A stretch of 64,000 nucleotides of DNA from Eurosta solidaginis (GCF_040869045.1 NC_090320.1:252588978-252652977); one strand, 5' to 3'. Shown: positions 8,671-20,371, counted from the first letter of the stretch. Program-made: numbers and translations. Notes: generated by a model from the sequence alone, not told the origin.

Positions 8671-9868
8671 CATCACTACATAGTATAAAACAAAGTCGCT
8701 TTTTTCTGTCCTTATTCCCTTTGAATGCTGAAACCTTTAAAAATACGCAACGGATTTTGATGCGCTTTTTTTTAGTAGGTAAAGAGTGATTGAAGAGGAA
8801 AGAACGGATGGACATATTTGGCTGAAAATTGGTGGAGGGGTAGCTTAGAACCAGGAAACAGACACAGGATAATTTTTATTCAGTTCTGGTTACGGTCTTG
8901 AGATCAAAACGTGGACCTGGGTAATCCTGGGATATGTTTGTACAATATGGGTATCAGACGGAAGCTGTTTATGAGTACTTTGATACGGAGTATTTTTCGT
9001 ACCCGCGGGTAACTAGGCTCTCGAGATATAAGCGAAATCGTGGACGCGTGTACCCCTAGAATGTGTGTATAGAATATGGATAAAAAATGAAAGCTGTTGA
9101 TCAGTGCTTTAATACAGGGAAGTTTTCATACCTATTGGTGACTAGGGTCTCGAGATTGAGGCCAAAATGTGGACCATGGTACCTCTAGAAAGTGTTTATA
9201 CAATATGGATAGCAAATGAAAGCTGTTGATGAGTGCTTTAGTGCAGGGTAGTTTTCATACCTATTTGTGAAGGGTCTCGAGATATAGGCCAAAACGTGGA
9301 TCAGGGCAACACTACGATGTCTTTTTACGGGTATCAAATTGAAGTTGTTGATGAGTGCTTTAGTACAGAGTAATTTTTATACCGCTGTGTGACTTGGGTG
9401 TCAAGATATAGGCCAAAACCTGGACCCGGATACCCCTAGAATGTGTGTGTAATACGGATATCAAATGGAAGCTGTTGCTGAGAGCTTTAAAGTAATTTTC
9501 ATTGTGGTGTTCGATTTAGTCGCATCATCCGCGCAAAACTGATAAATATGCATGCGAAGCCGAAACAAAGACATGCTTTAATAATACCCACATAATTATT
9601 TATATACGTCCTATTCGATTTGCCTGGCAATAAGGGATGAAGAAGAATGGGAAAAACTTGAGAGAAGAAAAAAATGGCAGAAGAAGGGACTGAGAAATAG
9701 ATATAGTGAGACGAAGATAGAGATAGATGAAGCGAAAAGACGGAGGGAGGAGTGAATAAAAATATTAAGAAAAAGTGAGGGGGGTGCAGAGTTAGACGGA
9801 AAAAGCTTATTAAAATGTATGCAGATAGACCAAATTTAGGACAAAACAATGTCCGACGGGTCTGCTAG
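8671..9868 (+). mobile_element. Non-autonomous Helitron-like element, copy 1
   Basis: The probable 5' part (TATAAAACAAAGTCGCTTTT; CGCAACGGATTTTGATGCG) resembles insect Helitron 5' regions I know. About five tandem units of roughly 131 bp follow (8890-9495), then a purine-rich stretch and the 3' end, where the hairpin GGACA-aaacaa-TGTCC (9839-9854) lies just before GGGTCTGCTAG (ending 9868) followed by T. A CTRR end next to a hairpin is the canonical Helitron 3' signature. The left boundary is uncertain. No Rep/helicase is present. Confidence 0.7.
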
Positions 9869-10318
9869 TGATTAATAATATTTGTAAAATTAATTTTATC
9901 AAATATTTATTAAGAGTCTCAAAATCAGTCCACACGTCTAATTTCAACATTCTAGGTATTTGCTAAATAATCAGGTTTTTTTGTGTTTTCCAAAATATTA
10001 TATATATAAAAAGTGGGCGTGGTCTTCAACCGATTTCGCTCGTTTTCAATACCAATCTATTGTGGGCCCAGATAAGCTCGTGTAACAATTTTGGTGAAGA
10101 TATCTCAATATTTACTCAAGTTATCGTGTTAACGGACAGACGGGCAGACGGACGAATAGACGGACGGTCGAACACGGCTCAACCAAATTTGTTTTCGATC
10201 CTGATGATTTTGATATATGGAAGTCTATATCTATCTCGATTCCTTTATACCTGTACAAGCAAACGTTATCCAATCAAAGTTAATATACTCTGGGTGCAAA
10301 GCACGCTCAGTATAAAAA
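9869..10318 (-). mobile_element. Truncated Helentron-associated (DINE-1/mini-me-like) element, family A
   Basis: Reverse copy of the family A sequence at 31841-32922: the motifs GGGCGTGGTC, ACTCAAGTTATCGTGTTAAC, a GGAC-rich core (the reverse of GTCC repeats), ATATGGAAGTCTATATCTAT and a terminal CTCAGTATAAAAA. Its left (3') part is missing because the Helitron copy abuts it. Confidence 0.8.
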
Positions 10319-11558
10319 GAAAGGCTAAAATGTATGTTGGTTTGAGGAGATTTGAGGAGATGCGCTATTCGATTTTGTTCAAACTTTGACATAAGTTGCG
10401 TATACCTCATAAGTTTGGTTGCGATCGACGCACAGGGTCTCGAGATATAGGCTAAAACGTGGGAACGGGTACCCCTAGTATAGGTTTATAGAATATGGAT
10501 ATCAAATGAATTTGATTAGCGATTTAGTAGAGGGTAATTTTCATACCCCTGGGTAACTAGGGTCTCGAGATATAGGCCAAAATGTGGACCCGGTTATCCC
10601 TAGAATGTGTTTATAAAATATGGATAACGAATGAAAGCTCTTGATTAGTGCTTTAGTAGAGGGTAATTTCAATACCCCTGGGCGACTAGGGTCTCGAGAT
10701 ATAGGGCAAAACGTGGGCCCGCGAACGCCCAGACAGTATTTACACAATATGGATATCAACTTAAAGCTGTTGATGAGTGCTTTAGTACAGGGTAATTTTC
10801 ATATCTATTGGTGACTGTTTCTCGGTATATAGGCCAAAACGTTGGTCAGAGTAACACTAGGATGTGTTTTTCCATTATGGATATCAAATTGAAGCTGTCG
10901 ATGTGTGCTTTAGTACAGAGTAAGTTTTATACCGCTGGGTGACTAGGGTCTCGAGATATAGGCCAAAACGTGGAGTCGGATACCCCTAGAATGTGTGTGT
11001 AATATGGATATCAAATGAAAGCTGTTGCATCAAATTGCAAAAACTGATAAATATGCATGCGAAGTCGAAATACAGACATGAATTAATAATACCCACATAC
11101 CTACTTATATACGCCCTATTCGATTTGCCCGGAATTTTGTATATAAATTTGCCTATATTAGTATTTACTATCCGTTTTTCCGGGAAGTCAATCAGAGCCG
11201 GACTGGGAATGGGATTAGGACTAGAACTGGGACTGAGACTTGAAGTGGGACTGGTACTAGGACTCGGAATGGGACTGGAATAAAATACATACCACCCTCT
11301 GGGACTGGCAATAAGGAATGAAGAAGAATGAGAAGAATTTGGGAGAAGAGAAAAGATAGAAGGAGACTGAGAAATAGATAGAATGAGACGAAGATTGAGA
11401 TAGATGAAGCGAAAAAGACGGAGGGAGGAGTGAATAAAAGGATTGGGAAAAAGTGAAGAGCAGAGAGAAGTGGGCAGAGTTAGACAAAAAAGCTTATTAA
11501 AATGTATGCAGATAGACAAAATTTAGGGAGAACCAAGTCTGCCGGGTCTGCTCGTTAG
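10319..11558 (+). mobile_element. Non-autonomous Helitron-like element, copy 2
   Basis: Shares with copy 3 the entry sequence near GATTTTGTTCAAACTTT and GTTGCGATCGACG, then about five 131-bp units containing GGTCTCGAGATATAGGCC, then a (GGGACT)-type minisatellite at about 11198-11283, a purine-rich stretch and the 3' end CTGCCGGGTCTGCTCGTTAG. The internal frames here follow the repeats and are not genes. Confidence 0.7.
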
Positions 11559-11717
11559 TTTAATAAAATATAGCTAAATAAAATCACTACGATCAATAAT
11601 GCCCAAAGCTCGCTAATAGCACGAATCCCCATCTTTGCAATAAAAACTTTATTAAAGATTTGAATTCCAAATAAGAGCGAAAAAGGGACCTGCACATAAA
11701 AACAACAATTGGAAATA

Positions 11718-11929
11718 ATATATATATATATATATATTATATATATAGATATAAAATATAAAAATCATTTGTCACTATGTTTGGCGCAAATGGACTCCTA
11801 AACTACAGAACCGATTTTGAATTTGTTGCGCACCACGTGTGTAGTTTGATCTAACTTGAAAGATAGGATACGGTATATCTCAGTTTATAGTCGCAATATT
11901 ATTTTATTGCAATTTATTTATATGTTTAT
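11718..11929 (+). mobile_element. (TA)n run followed by a Helitron 5'-end-like fragment
   Basis: A (TA)n tract at about 11718-11750 leads into ATATAAAAATCATTTGTCAC, ACTCCTAAACTACAGAACCG and GTAGTTTGATCTAACTTG, words typical of the first 200 bases of insect Helitrons. It ends where a SINE begins. It may be the 5' part of the element whose 3' end is at 13616. Confidence 0.5.
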
Positions 11930-11932
11930 AAA

Positions 11933-12284
11933 TTAATAAATGTAAGGCGCGATAACTTCCGAAGAGATCTAAAGCCGAACTTCTCTTCCAATTTGCTTCG
12001 TGCTCCTCTTGATTTTCCCTACAAATTGGCCGGACGGGACCTACATGTTTTATGCCGACTCCGAACGGCATATGCAAGGCAGATGAGTTTTCACTGAGAG
12101 CTTTTCATGGCAGAAATACACACGGAGCGCTTGCCAAACACTGCCGAGGGGAGACCCCGCTTAGAAAATTTTCTTCTAATTGAAAAACCTTTTTTCTAAA
12201 ATTTGTATGTTGCTTTGCTCGGGGTGTGAACCCAGGGCATACGGTGTGGTAAGAGGAGCACGCTACCATCACACCACGGTGTTT
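11933..12284 (-). mobile_element. tRNA-derived SINE, reverse orientation
   Basis: Near full-length copy of the 7320-7687 family: the tail side starts TAAATGTAAGGCGCGATAAC and the tRNA-like head ends CATCACACCACGGTG. The B-box complement near 12222 reads GGGTGTGAACCC, so it is slightly mutated. Confidence 0.85.
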
Positions 12285-12611
12285 ATACGTAATAATAAAA
12301 TGTTACGTATACGCACCGGCACTCACATGCGGATATACTTCCGTGTAATTGGTTGGTGTTTAATTAAACTTAAAAAGCTTATCTATAAAAATATTATAGC
12401 GAATGATATCAAGTATAGCACATCACCATGCCCGCCGAGAGGGTGGGGTTTCGGAGGGGGCCCGCAATTTTGAGGTACTATGACATTTTTTTCAATTCGA
12501 GAGAGTCTTTAATTGTTCCATGTGCAATTTTTAAGCCGAATTTCAAAACCAACGAAAATCTGCATTTCGTTTTAATATTATAGTGAAATGTGAAAAATAA
12601 AAATAAATATA
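12285..12611. other. Spacer with a GTTACGTATACGCACCGG motif
   Basis: The word at about 12302-12319 recurs, more or less mutated, beside both family A elements at 31820-31840 (inverted) and 34208. Otherwise no feature. Confidence 0.4.
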
Positions 12612-13616
12612 AAAAGATGTGTTGGTTTGTAGCCGGTGTTTGAAGAGATGCGTCGGTCGATTTTGTTCAAACTTTCACAAAAGTTGTATAAACCTCACAC
12701 GGTGGTTGCGATCGACGTACAGGGTCTCGAGATATAGGCCGAAACGTGGACCCGAGTACCCCTAAAATGTGTTTTTAGAATATGAATATCAAATGAAAGC
12801 TGTTGATGAGTGTTTTAGTATAGAGTAATTATTATCCAGAGACGGACTGGGACTGGGATTAGGACTAGGACTGGGACTGAGACTCGGAGTGCGACTGGGA
12901 CTGAGACTGAGACTCGGAGTGGGACTGGGACTGGGACTGGAATAAAATGGAACCTGGGGGTGGGGAGGGAGGTGATGGCCTGAAGTCTTAATGTGGCCAC
13001 GTAAATCGTTTCCGAGATGGTCGGGCTAGCACCTTAATGGCGCTGTGGTACCGGAGCGTATAGGATCTGTATCCGGCAAAGGACCATTACATCGATAACA
13101 CTCCCCAAAGCCTTCGGGGAGCAACCTTATTGCTACAACAACAACAACAACAACTAGTTTCTCGAGACATAGGCCAAACCGTGGGCCAGTGAATGCCTAG
13201 ACAGTGTTTATACATTATGGATATCAAATGAAAGCTGCTGAAGAGTGCTTTAGTACAGAGTAATATATTATCCAGAGACAGACTGGAACTGGGATTAGGA
13301 TTAGGATTGGGACTGAGACTCGGTGGGAGTGGGACTGGGTTTGGAATAAAATACATACCACCCTCTGGGACAGGCAATAAGGGATGCAGAAGAATGAGAA
13401 GAAGTTGAGAGGAGAGAAAAGAGAGAAAGAGATGGAGCAATAGATAGAACGAGACGAGGATTGAGATAGATGTAGCGAAAAAGACGGAGGGAGGAGTGAA
13501 TAAAAGGACTAGGAAAAAGTGAAGAGGGGGTGGGCAGGGTCAGATGGAAAAAGCTTATTAAAATGTATGCAGATAGGCCAAATTTAGGTTAGGACAACCT
13601 CTGCCGGGTCTTCTAA
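12612..13616 (+). mobile_element. Non-autonomous Helitron-like element, copy 3, rearranged
   Basis: Same entry region as copy 2, one 131-bp unit and a GGGACTGGGACT minisatellite (12838-12945). It is then interrupted by a retroelement 3' end (12978-13153), and afterwards another 131-bp unit, a second minisatellite (13272-13350), the purine-rich stretch and the 3' end follow. The hairpin AGGTT-aggac-AACCT (13586-13600) precedes CTCTGCCGGGTCTTCTAA, then T. A CTRR end is present. Confidence 0.65.
12978..13153 (+). mobile_element. 3' end of a (CAA)n-tailed non-LTR retroelement
   Basis: A 5'-truncated 3' untranslated segment: TTAATGTGGCCACGTAAATC, GTCGGGCTAGCACCTTAATG, CTCCCCAAAGCCTTCGGGGA (a hairpin-capable palindrome) and then GCTACAACAACAACAAC. 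This is the best-preserved member of its family here, lying within Helitron copy 3. Confidence 0.8.
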
Positions 13617-14696
13617 TATATATATATATATATATATCTATATGTATATCTATTTTCTCAGAACACTTCATTTACTTGCAGTATCACATAAATATATGTA
13701 TTATTTTAAGATAGCTGAATTATCTAATCCAACTTAAAATGAATATTTGTACTTCCAAGGTATAAAATATTAGATTTTACTGAAGTCATGTCGAACAACA
13801 TGACGCTATGCATTTAAATTAAGCTAAGAGTATTATCCAAACATACACATGCACACATACATACATATTCAAATAGAAATAGTTATTTTGCAGTTATGTA
13901 ACATTGAGCTCTAAAATAAATAGTCCGCATATGTAAATATATTATATGATATCGTGTATTACCATGTTAACGTAACGCGCACACACATACGACTATACGC
14001 ATAATGGAAATATGCAAATTATTATACTCACTCTGTATGTTGAGTGATATTTGAGCATTGAGCAGTGAAACATGTTGTTCTATCTACACACTATATTCTA
14101 TACTCTTGCTTAGATTAGAAATGCTCATCAAAATACAGCTTCCCCTGCAAATCACAAACGCACACACATGCAAGCACAGGACAGTGCAAAATATTCACAT
14201 ACTTGATTTAGCAAATTTTCAACAAATTGTTTACATGCACTTAACATAAAGGCTTACAAAAATATATACAAAAGCGCATACACATTTATTATGCATATGC
14301 TAAGTAAGTATAGATTTTGTAATGCGGTAATTATTACTCAACTAAGTGCATTCTGTTTTAAGTAATTTTATTAATTTTTCGTCGGGTCTTTCTCGAAGTC
14401 TTAGTACTTAGTCTTCTACCGAAGTTACTATCAAATTGTTATAGAAACCCACAAATGCACATTTTCGTCAATTATATTCAAAATACAATCAAAATTCAAT
14501 TAGTAGAAGATAAAATAGCATTTATGTTGTCGGACATATACCTCTATTCGGGCATTCCATTTGTAAAAATTTTGAGCAAAAAATAGTGATATAAAGTGAT
14601 ACAAAGGAAATATAGTGCAATAAATATAGTGTAACCAAATAATTGAGTTTTGCAGGAATATGTAAACCAAAATCATTATCAGCATTACGTTTCCCA
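13617..14696. other. (TA)n run, then AT-rich spacer
   Basis: A TATATA tract at 13617-13640, then about 1 kb of AT-rich DNA with scattered CACACA and ACATAC words. The 63- to 65-codon frames have no features of genes. Confidence 0.4.
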
Positions 14697-14826
14697 AATC
14701 AAATAAAAATCTTTCTCAAATCAAACTGAAGTTTCCTTAAATCAAATGAAAGTTTTTTGTGATCAAGTGAAACCTTTTTGTGATGAAACGAAACTTTTTT
14801 GTGATGAAATGAAACTTTTTTCTTTA

Positions 14827-15045
14827 ATAATTTGGGAAAAATTTAAACAACGTGACATCAGGACGGACAAGGCGACAGCTGTTTCGATTATACCTTGTAA
14901 ATCTCTTCAAATCCTTTTCTCCCGGGAGTGGGAGTCGAACCCGCACTCCTACGATAGTTGAAATGGTTATAAACGCATTCAGCTACGTCATGCCTTAGTT
15001 GTTGTAAAGTTTTTCCCAATTGCCTTCTTTTTGCATATTTTAATC
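14827..15045 (-). mobile_element. tRNA-like SINE-type element, truncated copy
   Basis: Nearly identical over 200 bases to the element at 54535-54894. Minus-strand reading gives an A-box-like TAGCTGAATGCG and a perfect B box GGTTCGACTCC (complement at about 14934-14944). The end with TTTAAATTTTTCCCAAATTA is kept. The 5' part beyond about 15045 differs from the other copy, so the second inverted arm is missing. Confidence 0.75.
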
Positions 15046-15400
15046 TTTTACATATTTCATACTCCGTATGCAATTATGTGTTAAAGCTATGCTTGGTAAG
15101 GCGGTTTTCAAATAAACTTTGGTATTGTTGCTGTTTTTGTTCTATTTATAGAACTACAACGAATTAACCATAGACATAGAAACTTTATTCAATTTATTAA
15201 AATTTTTCCAAATCAAGTTAAACCTTTTTCATATCAAATAAAACCCTTTTCAAAACAAATTTATTTATTTATTAAATTTTTTGTGATATAGTTAAACCTT
15301 TTTGTGATAAAATAAAATCTTTTTCTTATCAAATGAAAAGTTTTGTAATCAAATGAACTTTTTTTGTGATGAAGTTAATTTTTTTTGTGACTAAGTGAAT

Positions 15401-16937
15401 TTTTATACTCAGTTGAGCAGAGCTCACAGAGCATATTAACTTTGATTGGATAACGGTTGGTTGTACAGGTATAAATGAATCGAGATAGATATAGACTTTC
15501 ATATATCAAAATCATCAGGATCGAAAAAAAATTTGATTGAGCCATGTCCGTCCGTCCGTCCGTCTGTCCGTTAACACGATAACTTGAGTAAATTTTGAGG
15601 TATCTTGATGAAATTTGGTACGTAGGTTCCTGAGCACTCATCTCAGATCGCCGTTTAAAATGAACAATATCGGACTATAACCACGCCCACTTTTTCGATA
15701 TCGAAAATTTCGAAAAACACATCAGCGATAAAACTTGATAGGTGAGTTGAACTTATGACGAAGAATAGAAAGCTAGTAAAATTTTGGACAACGGGCGTGG
15801 CACCGCCCACTTTTAAAAAGGTGATTTAAAAGTTTTACAAGCTGTAATTTGGCAGTCGTTGAAGATATCATTATGAAATTCGGCAGGATCGTTACTCCTA
15901 TTACTATATGTATGCTTAATAAAAATTAGCAAAATCGGAGAAGGACCACGTCCACTTTTAAAAAAAAAATTTTTTAGGTCAAATTTTAACAAAAAATTTA
16001 ATATCTTTACAGTATATAAGTAAATTATGTCAAAATTCAACTCCAGTAATGATATGGTGAAACAAAATGCAAAAATAAAAGAAAATTTCAAAATGGGCGT
16101 GGCTCCGCCCTTTTTCATTTAATTTGTCTAGGATACTTTTAATGCCATAAGTCGAACAAAAATTTACCAATCCTTGTGAAATTTGATAGGGGCTTAGATT
16201 CTGGGACGGTAACTTATTTCTGTGAAAAAGGGCGAAATCGGTTGAAGCCACGCCCAGTTTTAATACACATTCGACCGTCTGTCCTTCCGCTCGGCCGTTA
16301 ACACGATAACTTGAGCAAAAATCGATATATCTTTACTAAACTCAGTTCACGTACTTATCTGAACTCACTTTGTATTGGTATAAAAATGGCCGAAATCGGA
16401 CTTTTTCGATATCGAAAATTACGAAAAATGAAAAGATGCCATAATTCTATACCAAATACGAAAAAAGGGATGAAACATGGTAAGGTAATTGGATTGTTTT
16501 ATTGACGCAAAATATAACTTTAGAAAAAAACTTTGTAAAATAGCCATATCGTACAAACACATTCTAGAGTCACCCTTGGTCCACCATTATGGCGATATCT
16601 CGAAAAGGCGTCCACCTACGGAAATAAGGATCGCTCCCTTTTAAAATACTCATTAACACCTTTCATTTGATACCCATATCGTACAAACAAATTCTAGAGT
16701 CAACCCTGATCCACCTTTATGGCGTTATCCCTAAATGGCGTCCACCTATAGAACTATGCTTCACTCCCTCTTAAAATACTCTTTAATACCTTTCATTTGA
16801 TAAACATGTGATACAAACACATTCCAGGGTTACCCTCGGTTCATTTTCTACATGGTTATTTTCCCTTATGTTGCCACCATAGCTCTCAGCTGAGTATGTA
16901 ATGTTCGGTTACACGCGAACTTAACCTTCCTTACTTG
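15401..16937 (+). mobile_element. Helentron-associated (DINE-1/mini-me-like) element, family A, full length
   Basis: Starts TTTTATACTCAGTTGAGCAG and ends AACCTTCCTTACTTG. The 13-mer ATACTCAGTTGAG near the start recurs inverted near the end (here with one change) as a subterminal inverted repeat. A (GTCC)n core is at 15546-15570. Several GGGCGTGGC...CCGCCC blocks follow, then two to three units of a 131-bp repeat (16540-16850). A GTTCGGTTACAC...CGAAC hairpin lies just before the 3' end. This layout matches Helentron-derived non-autonomous elements. It sits inside the minisatellite at T-rich DNA. Confidence 0.85.
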
Positions 16938-17650
16938 GTTTGTTTTAATTTTAAGTGAAACTTTTTCAATTAAAATAAGACTTTCAAATTGAATGAAAAA
17001 AATTTTCAAACCAAATGAAACTTTTTGAAAAATTAAATAAAGCTTGATAAAAGCAAGTGAAATCTTTTCAAATGAAACATTTTTGAGTCAAATTAAAGAT
17101 CTTTTAACTCAAAGGCAATTTTATTGCAAATTAAAGGAATGAATGAATTTCTTTAATTTCAAATTAAACTTTTCTAAAAAAAATGCAACTTTTCTTAAAT
17201 GAAATGAAGGTCCTTGCATTTAGTTAAGTAGAACTTTTTTTCAATTCCAATGTAATCTTTTAAAAAGCATATTAACTTTTCTTAAATCAAATTAAACTTT
17301 TTCAAATCAAGTCATATTCGAATTTTTTCAAACTTCTTTCCAACTGAGTGAAAATGTTTCAATTCAAATGAAAAACTTTTCAAATCCATTGAAAAAAATT
17401 TCAAATCAAATGGAAATTGTTTCAAATTGAAATTTTTTTAAAATCAAATGAAAGTTTTTTCATTTTAAATAAATCTTTTCATATCAAATGACACTTTTTT
17501 CAAATCAGATGAAACTTTTTTCAAACTAAATGAAACAATTTGCAAAACAAATTAAACTTTTTTGAGATCATGTGAAATTTTTGTTAACTAGAAACTTTTT
17601 CTAAATCAAATTATACTTTTTTCAAATCAACTTAAACTTTCTCAATTCCA

Positions 17651-18185
17651 ATGAGGAGAAATACCCTCAAACGCGTGGCCCGTTGTTCTCTTAAGCATCA
17701 CCCCAACCACTCAGAAATGATTGGACTGTACACCTTGCTGTTAGGCCCAGCTTTGAGATGTTGGACATATATCAGTTGCTGTTTGCTGCCGTCGTACTGT
17801 GGCACATTTTCAGGTGCAGGTGAGGATACAGAGGAAATTTTGCTTATTGTGGTGATAAGTTACTAAAATAATTTGCAGTAATTTCGAAATATCCCCTAAG
17901 CGCTCAGGGACTGATTTCCACACAGTAATTAAAAGCACTTGCAGGATGGAAAGTTAACTTTTTAACTCAGACTTCATTTTTCATGAGGTGTTAGGTAAGA
18001 TTGAACTTGTTGGTCTATAAAAACCTCACATAGACTGAATGCGTCCATAACATTGCCAGAATTTGTTTGAAGACCAAACCTAAAACCCCAAAAAGGTGCC
18101 AAAACTTATGTTATAGAATAACTTCATCCACGTTGCAAATACGAGAAGCTTTCTAGGATTTAACTTAATTGTTACCGTGTGATCT
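17651..18185. other. No recognisable feature
   Basis: Contains a 71-codon frame at 17651-17866 without recognisable motifs. The base composition is less AT-biased than the minisatellite beside it, so it may be an old element. Confidence 0.35.
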
Positions 18186-18189
18186 GGCA

Positions 18190-18415
18190 ATTCTGCTGCT
18201 ACCTAATAGATAGAGTCTTTACCTGGCGAGCGCAGGATATGAACAAAGAATGTTCCCAGCAGCATCTTCCTGCAGCTCGGATTTTCTACATCTGAAGACC
18301 AGATGACAGTGCCCAGTTAGTATGCCCATGAGGAGCCTTAAGTCATTTCTATTCAGAGATGTGAGCAAGTTTGTGATTTTAAAAACGTATGATTTGCGCA
18401 TGATCTTGGAGAAAT
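18190..18415 (-). pseudogene. LOA-like retrotransposon C-terminal fragment
   Basis: The minus frame reads LLTSLNRNDLRLLMGILTGH, then ILCSYPALAR. This parallels LTKLVLSLKREDCRLMTDIL in the element at 60866-63695, where it follows the RNase H domain. Only this short region survives. It is 60 codons in one frame. Confidence 0.65.
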
Positions 18416-19799
18416 AATACCTTTAAAAGATTAGATAATTCAAAAAATCCTTGAGTCACTTCTAAAATCGATCATATTTTTTTGAAACTTATTAAAAAAA
18501 ATTAAAATTTTTTTAATCTTATCACTTGAAAATCGGCGGAATCAACCAGTATTCAAGCTTTAACAGGGAATATGCCCCCAAAGGAAGATGACTTTACCGA
18601 GCGTTTTGTATCTGGACAATAGTTTGAATCTTGAATGTTTGTCGTCGACAATGTTTGAGTATGTTAGAAATTATTTCCTGACAAAATTAACCTTCTTCCT
18701 GCTACTTGGGGTGCTTTAAGCGACAACGAGTTTTGTTTTCAGAGAAGATAGTTTCTAGTTCGGAATAATTTCAAGACCATTTTCTTAATTCTGGTAGATA
18801 CTGAAACGGCCTTGAAGTTTTCGGATATCGCATCCAAATAGTCGCGATGCTAACACGGAATAAGCTGAGCCTGATCTTTAAAATTATCCTTAAATGGGTT
18901 CAAAAGTATGCGTCAAAACTACTAATAATATTACCACTTCAAAGAAACTTAATACTTAAATGCTCTAGAATTTTAGTCTTAAAAACAAAAGAATCGAACT
19001 TATTGTGTAGAAGGCATGAAATCACTTTTCTAATCTGCTTTTTAGCAAAAGGAACAAAATGTGCGTAAGTGATTAACTCCGTTACTAAATCAGAAAAGTA
19101 ATTGAAATGAGCACTAATTGGATTTAGCGCGAAAGTATCCAATCAATAAAAACATATCACATAATTTTATCCAAGCGCGTCAACTTGTTGGCAGGATTAA
19201 CTCACATTAGTAGTAGGATCAACTCACAGTATTAGTAGGTGTTGGAAATAAATACCTAACATGCTTGTTACAAGTTTTGTAAATAAGTTCATAAGACCTA
19301 TGACCAAATGCCTAACAAATTATGCACATTTATATTTGGTACATTTTCATAAGCATTTGGGTTTATTTTCGTTGTATATTTAATGCCATTCATAAAATAA
19401 ATTTGTGCGTGTCTAAAAAAATTTTGAAAATCTGCAACCACTTTATGTAATAATAAAAAAAATCCAAAATTGAATTTTGTATTATTTAAGTTTGCATGAA
19501 AATTAAGATTAAGTATACGCTGACAAAACTGTAAGTGAATATAAGCTCGCATAAAAATAAATATAGCGTTGTTCATTTTACCTTCGTTCACCCGTACAAG
19601 TGTAAAAATTTTTAGATATACATACATACATACATATGTTATCCCTTGTTGGGAGAAAACGGCAGCAAAAATCTGCGAATGGGCTAAGTGTTGTAGTAAT
19701 ACTATACTCAGCTGTGTATCTTGGAAAACTTAAATTCAAGTATCATGTTTTACTTCCAAAATGCATTTTTTCTTTATCCAAACTCTCTCAAAATTTATA
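18416..19799. other. No recognisable feature
   Basis: AT-rich spacer. Frames of 67-109 codons (for example 19298-19627 on minus) are low in complexity and show no domain. TTAGTAG and CTCACA words repeat briefly near 19200-19230. Confidence 0.35.
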
Positions 19800-20371
19800 A
19801 AGTAGAAGGAACCATACCTCTAAAACGAATTCTGATGTCCCCCCCTTTGGGTCGAACTTTTGGGTAGGGGCTATTTCAATTCTACCTGCTGTGTCTTGTG
19901 GTGGCTTAAAAAAAACTACACAAGCAATTTTACGACCTGCAATTGTGTCACAGTGAAACCTTCATTTTTTAAAACGGTTGAATAAAAAATCCACACAACT
20001 ATGTTTACGACATGCAAATGCATCACAGTGATGCCTTGGTTTTAAAAGGGGGTTGTAAAAACGCAAATTTCTAATATTTTTTTTTAATTTCTTTTCTATT
20101 ACTAAGTTAAATTCATTTTTTCATTTACATATGTTCTGACTAAATAAATTTCTAAAGAGAAAAATAAACCCCAAAAAGAAAAAACATAGGCATTTCAAAG
20201 TGGTATTTTTTCAAAATTTGCCCTCAAGACCCAAAGGGGGGGGGGGGCGACATCAGAATTCGTTTTAGAAGTATGGTTCCTTCGGCAAATTTTCTTACTT
20301 TGATCCCTAGAATATGATTTTCACAGAGCAATGGGCGATTTTTTTGCCTCCTCACAAATCGACCCGGCCTA
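19800..20371 (-). mobile_element. Long-TIR MITE of the GGGTCGATTT group, one arm truncated
   Basis: Reverse copy of the element at 49811-50340. The right end, AATCGACCCGGCCTA, equals the complement of the other copy's left end. Both copies share ACGAATTCTGATGTCCCCCC and AGACCCAAAGGGGGG blocks in inverted arrangement. The first 110 or so bases of the opposite arm are missing. A run of 12 G lies at about 20237. Confidence 0.8.

Larger units (their letters stand above)
14697..17650. repeat. Degenerate 19-21-bp minisatellite, interrupted by two insertions
   Basis: Present at 14697-14826, about 15186-15400 and 16938-17650: irregular copies of AAATCAAATGAAACTTTTTC and the variant with TTTTGTGATGAAATGAAAC. 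The pieces are the same array split by the tRNA-like element and by the Helentron element. At 14746-14820 the units are 21 bp and spell a repeating heptad close to MKLFCDE, which elsewhere in the array is lost. Without its insertions the array is about 1.1 kb. Confidence 0.75.

Noticed and set aside
10986..11519. 177-codon minus frame rich in Ser/Pro/Leu
   Set aside because: It follows the purine-rich strand of a Helitron copy and the GGGACT minisatellite; the same type of frame appears at 9499-9849 and 13087-13440 in other copies.
14888..15073. Possible genuine tRNA gene on minus
   Set aside because: B box and part of the arms are tRNA-like, but a copy with the same non-tRNA flanks sits at 54535-54894, so it is a dispersed element.
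17651..17866. Small Cys-containing plus frame as a secreted peptide
   Set aside because: No signal-peptide structure or homologue recognised, and the region has no other sign of selection.
20224..20247. Run of G as a possible regulatory quadruplex
   Set aside because: It is part of the MITE arm whose partner copy has a shorter run; homopolymer expansion or assembly error is simpler.
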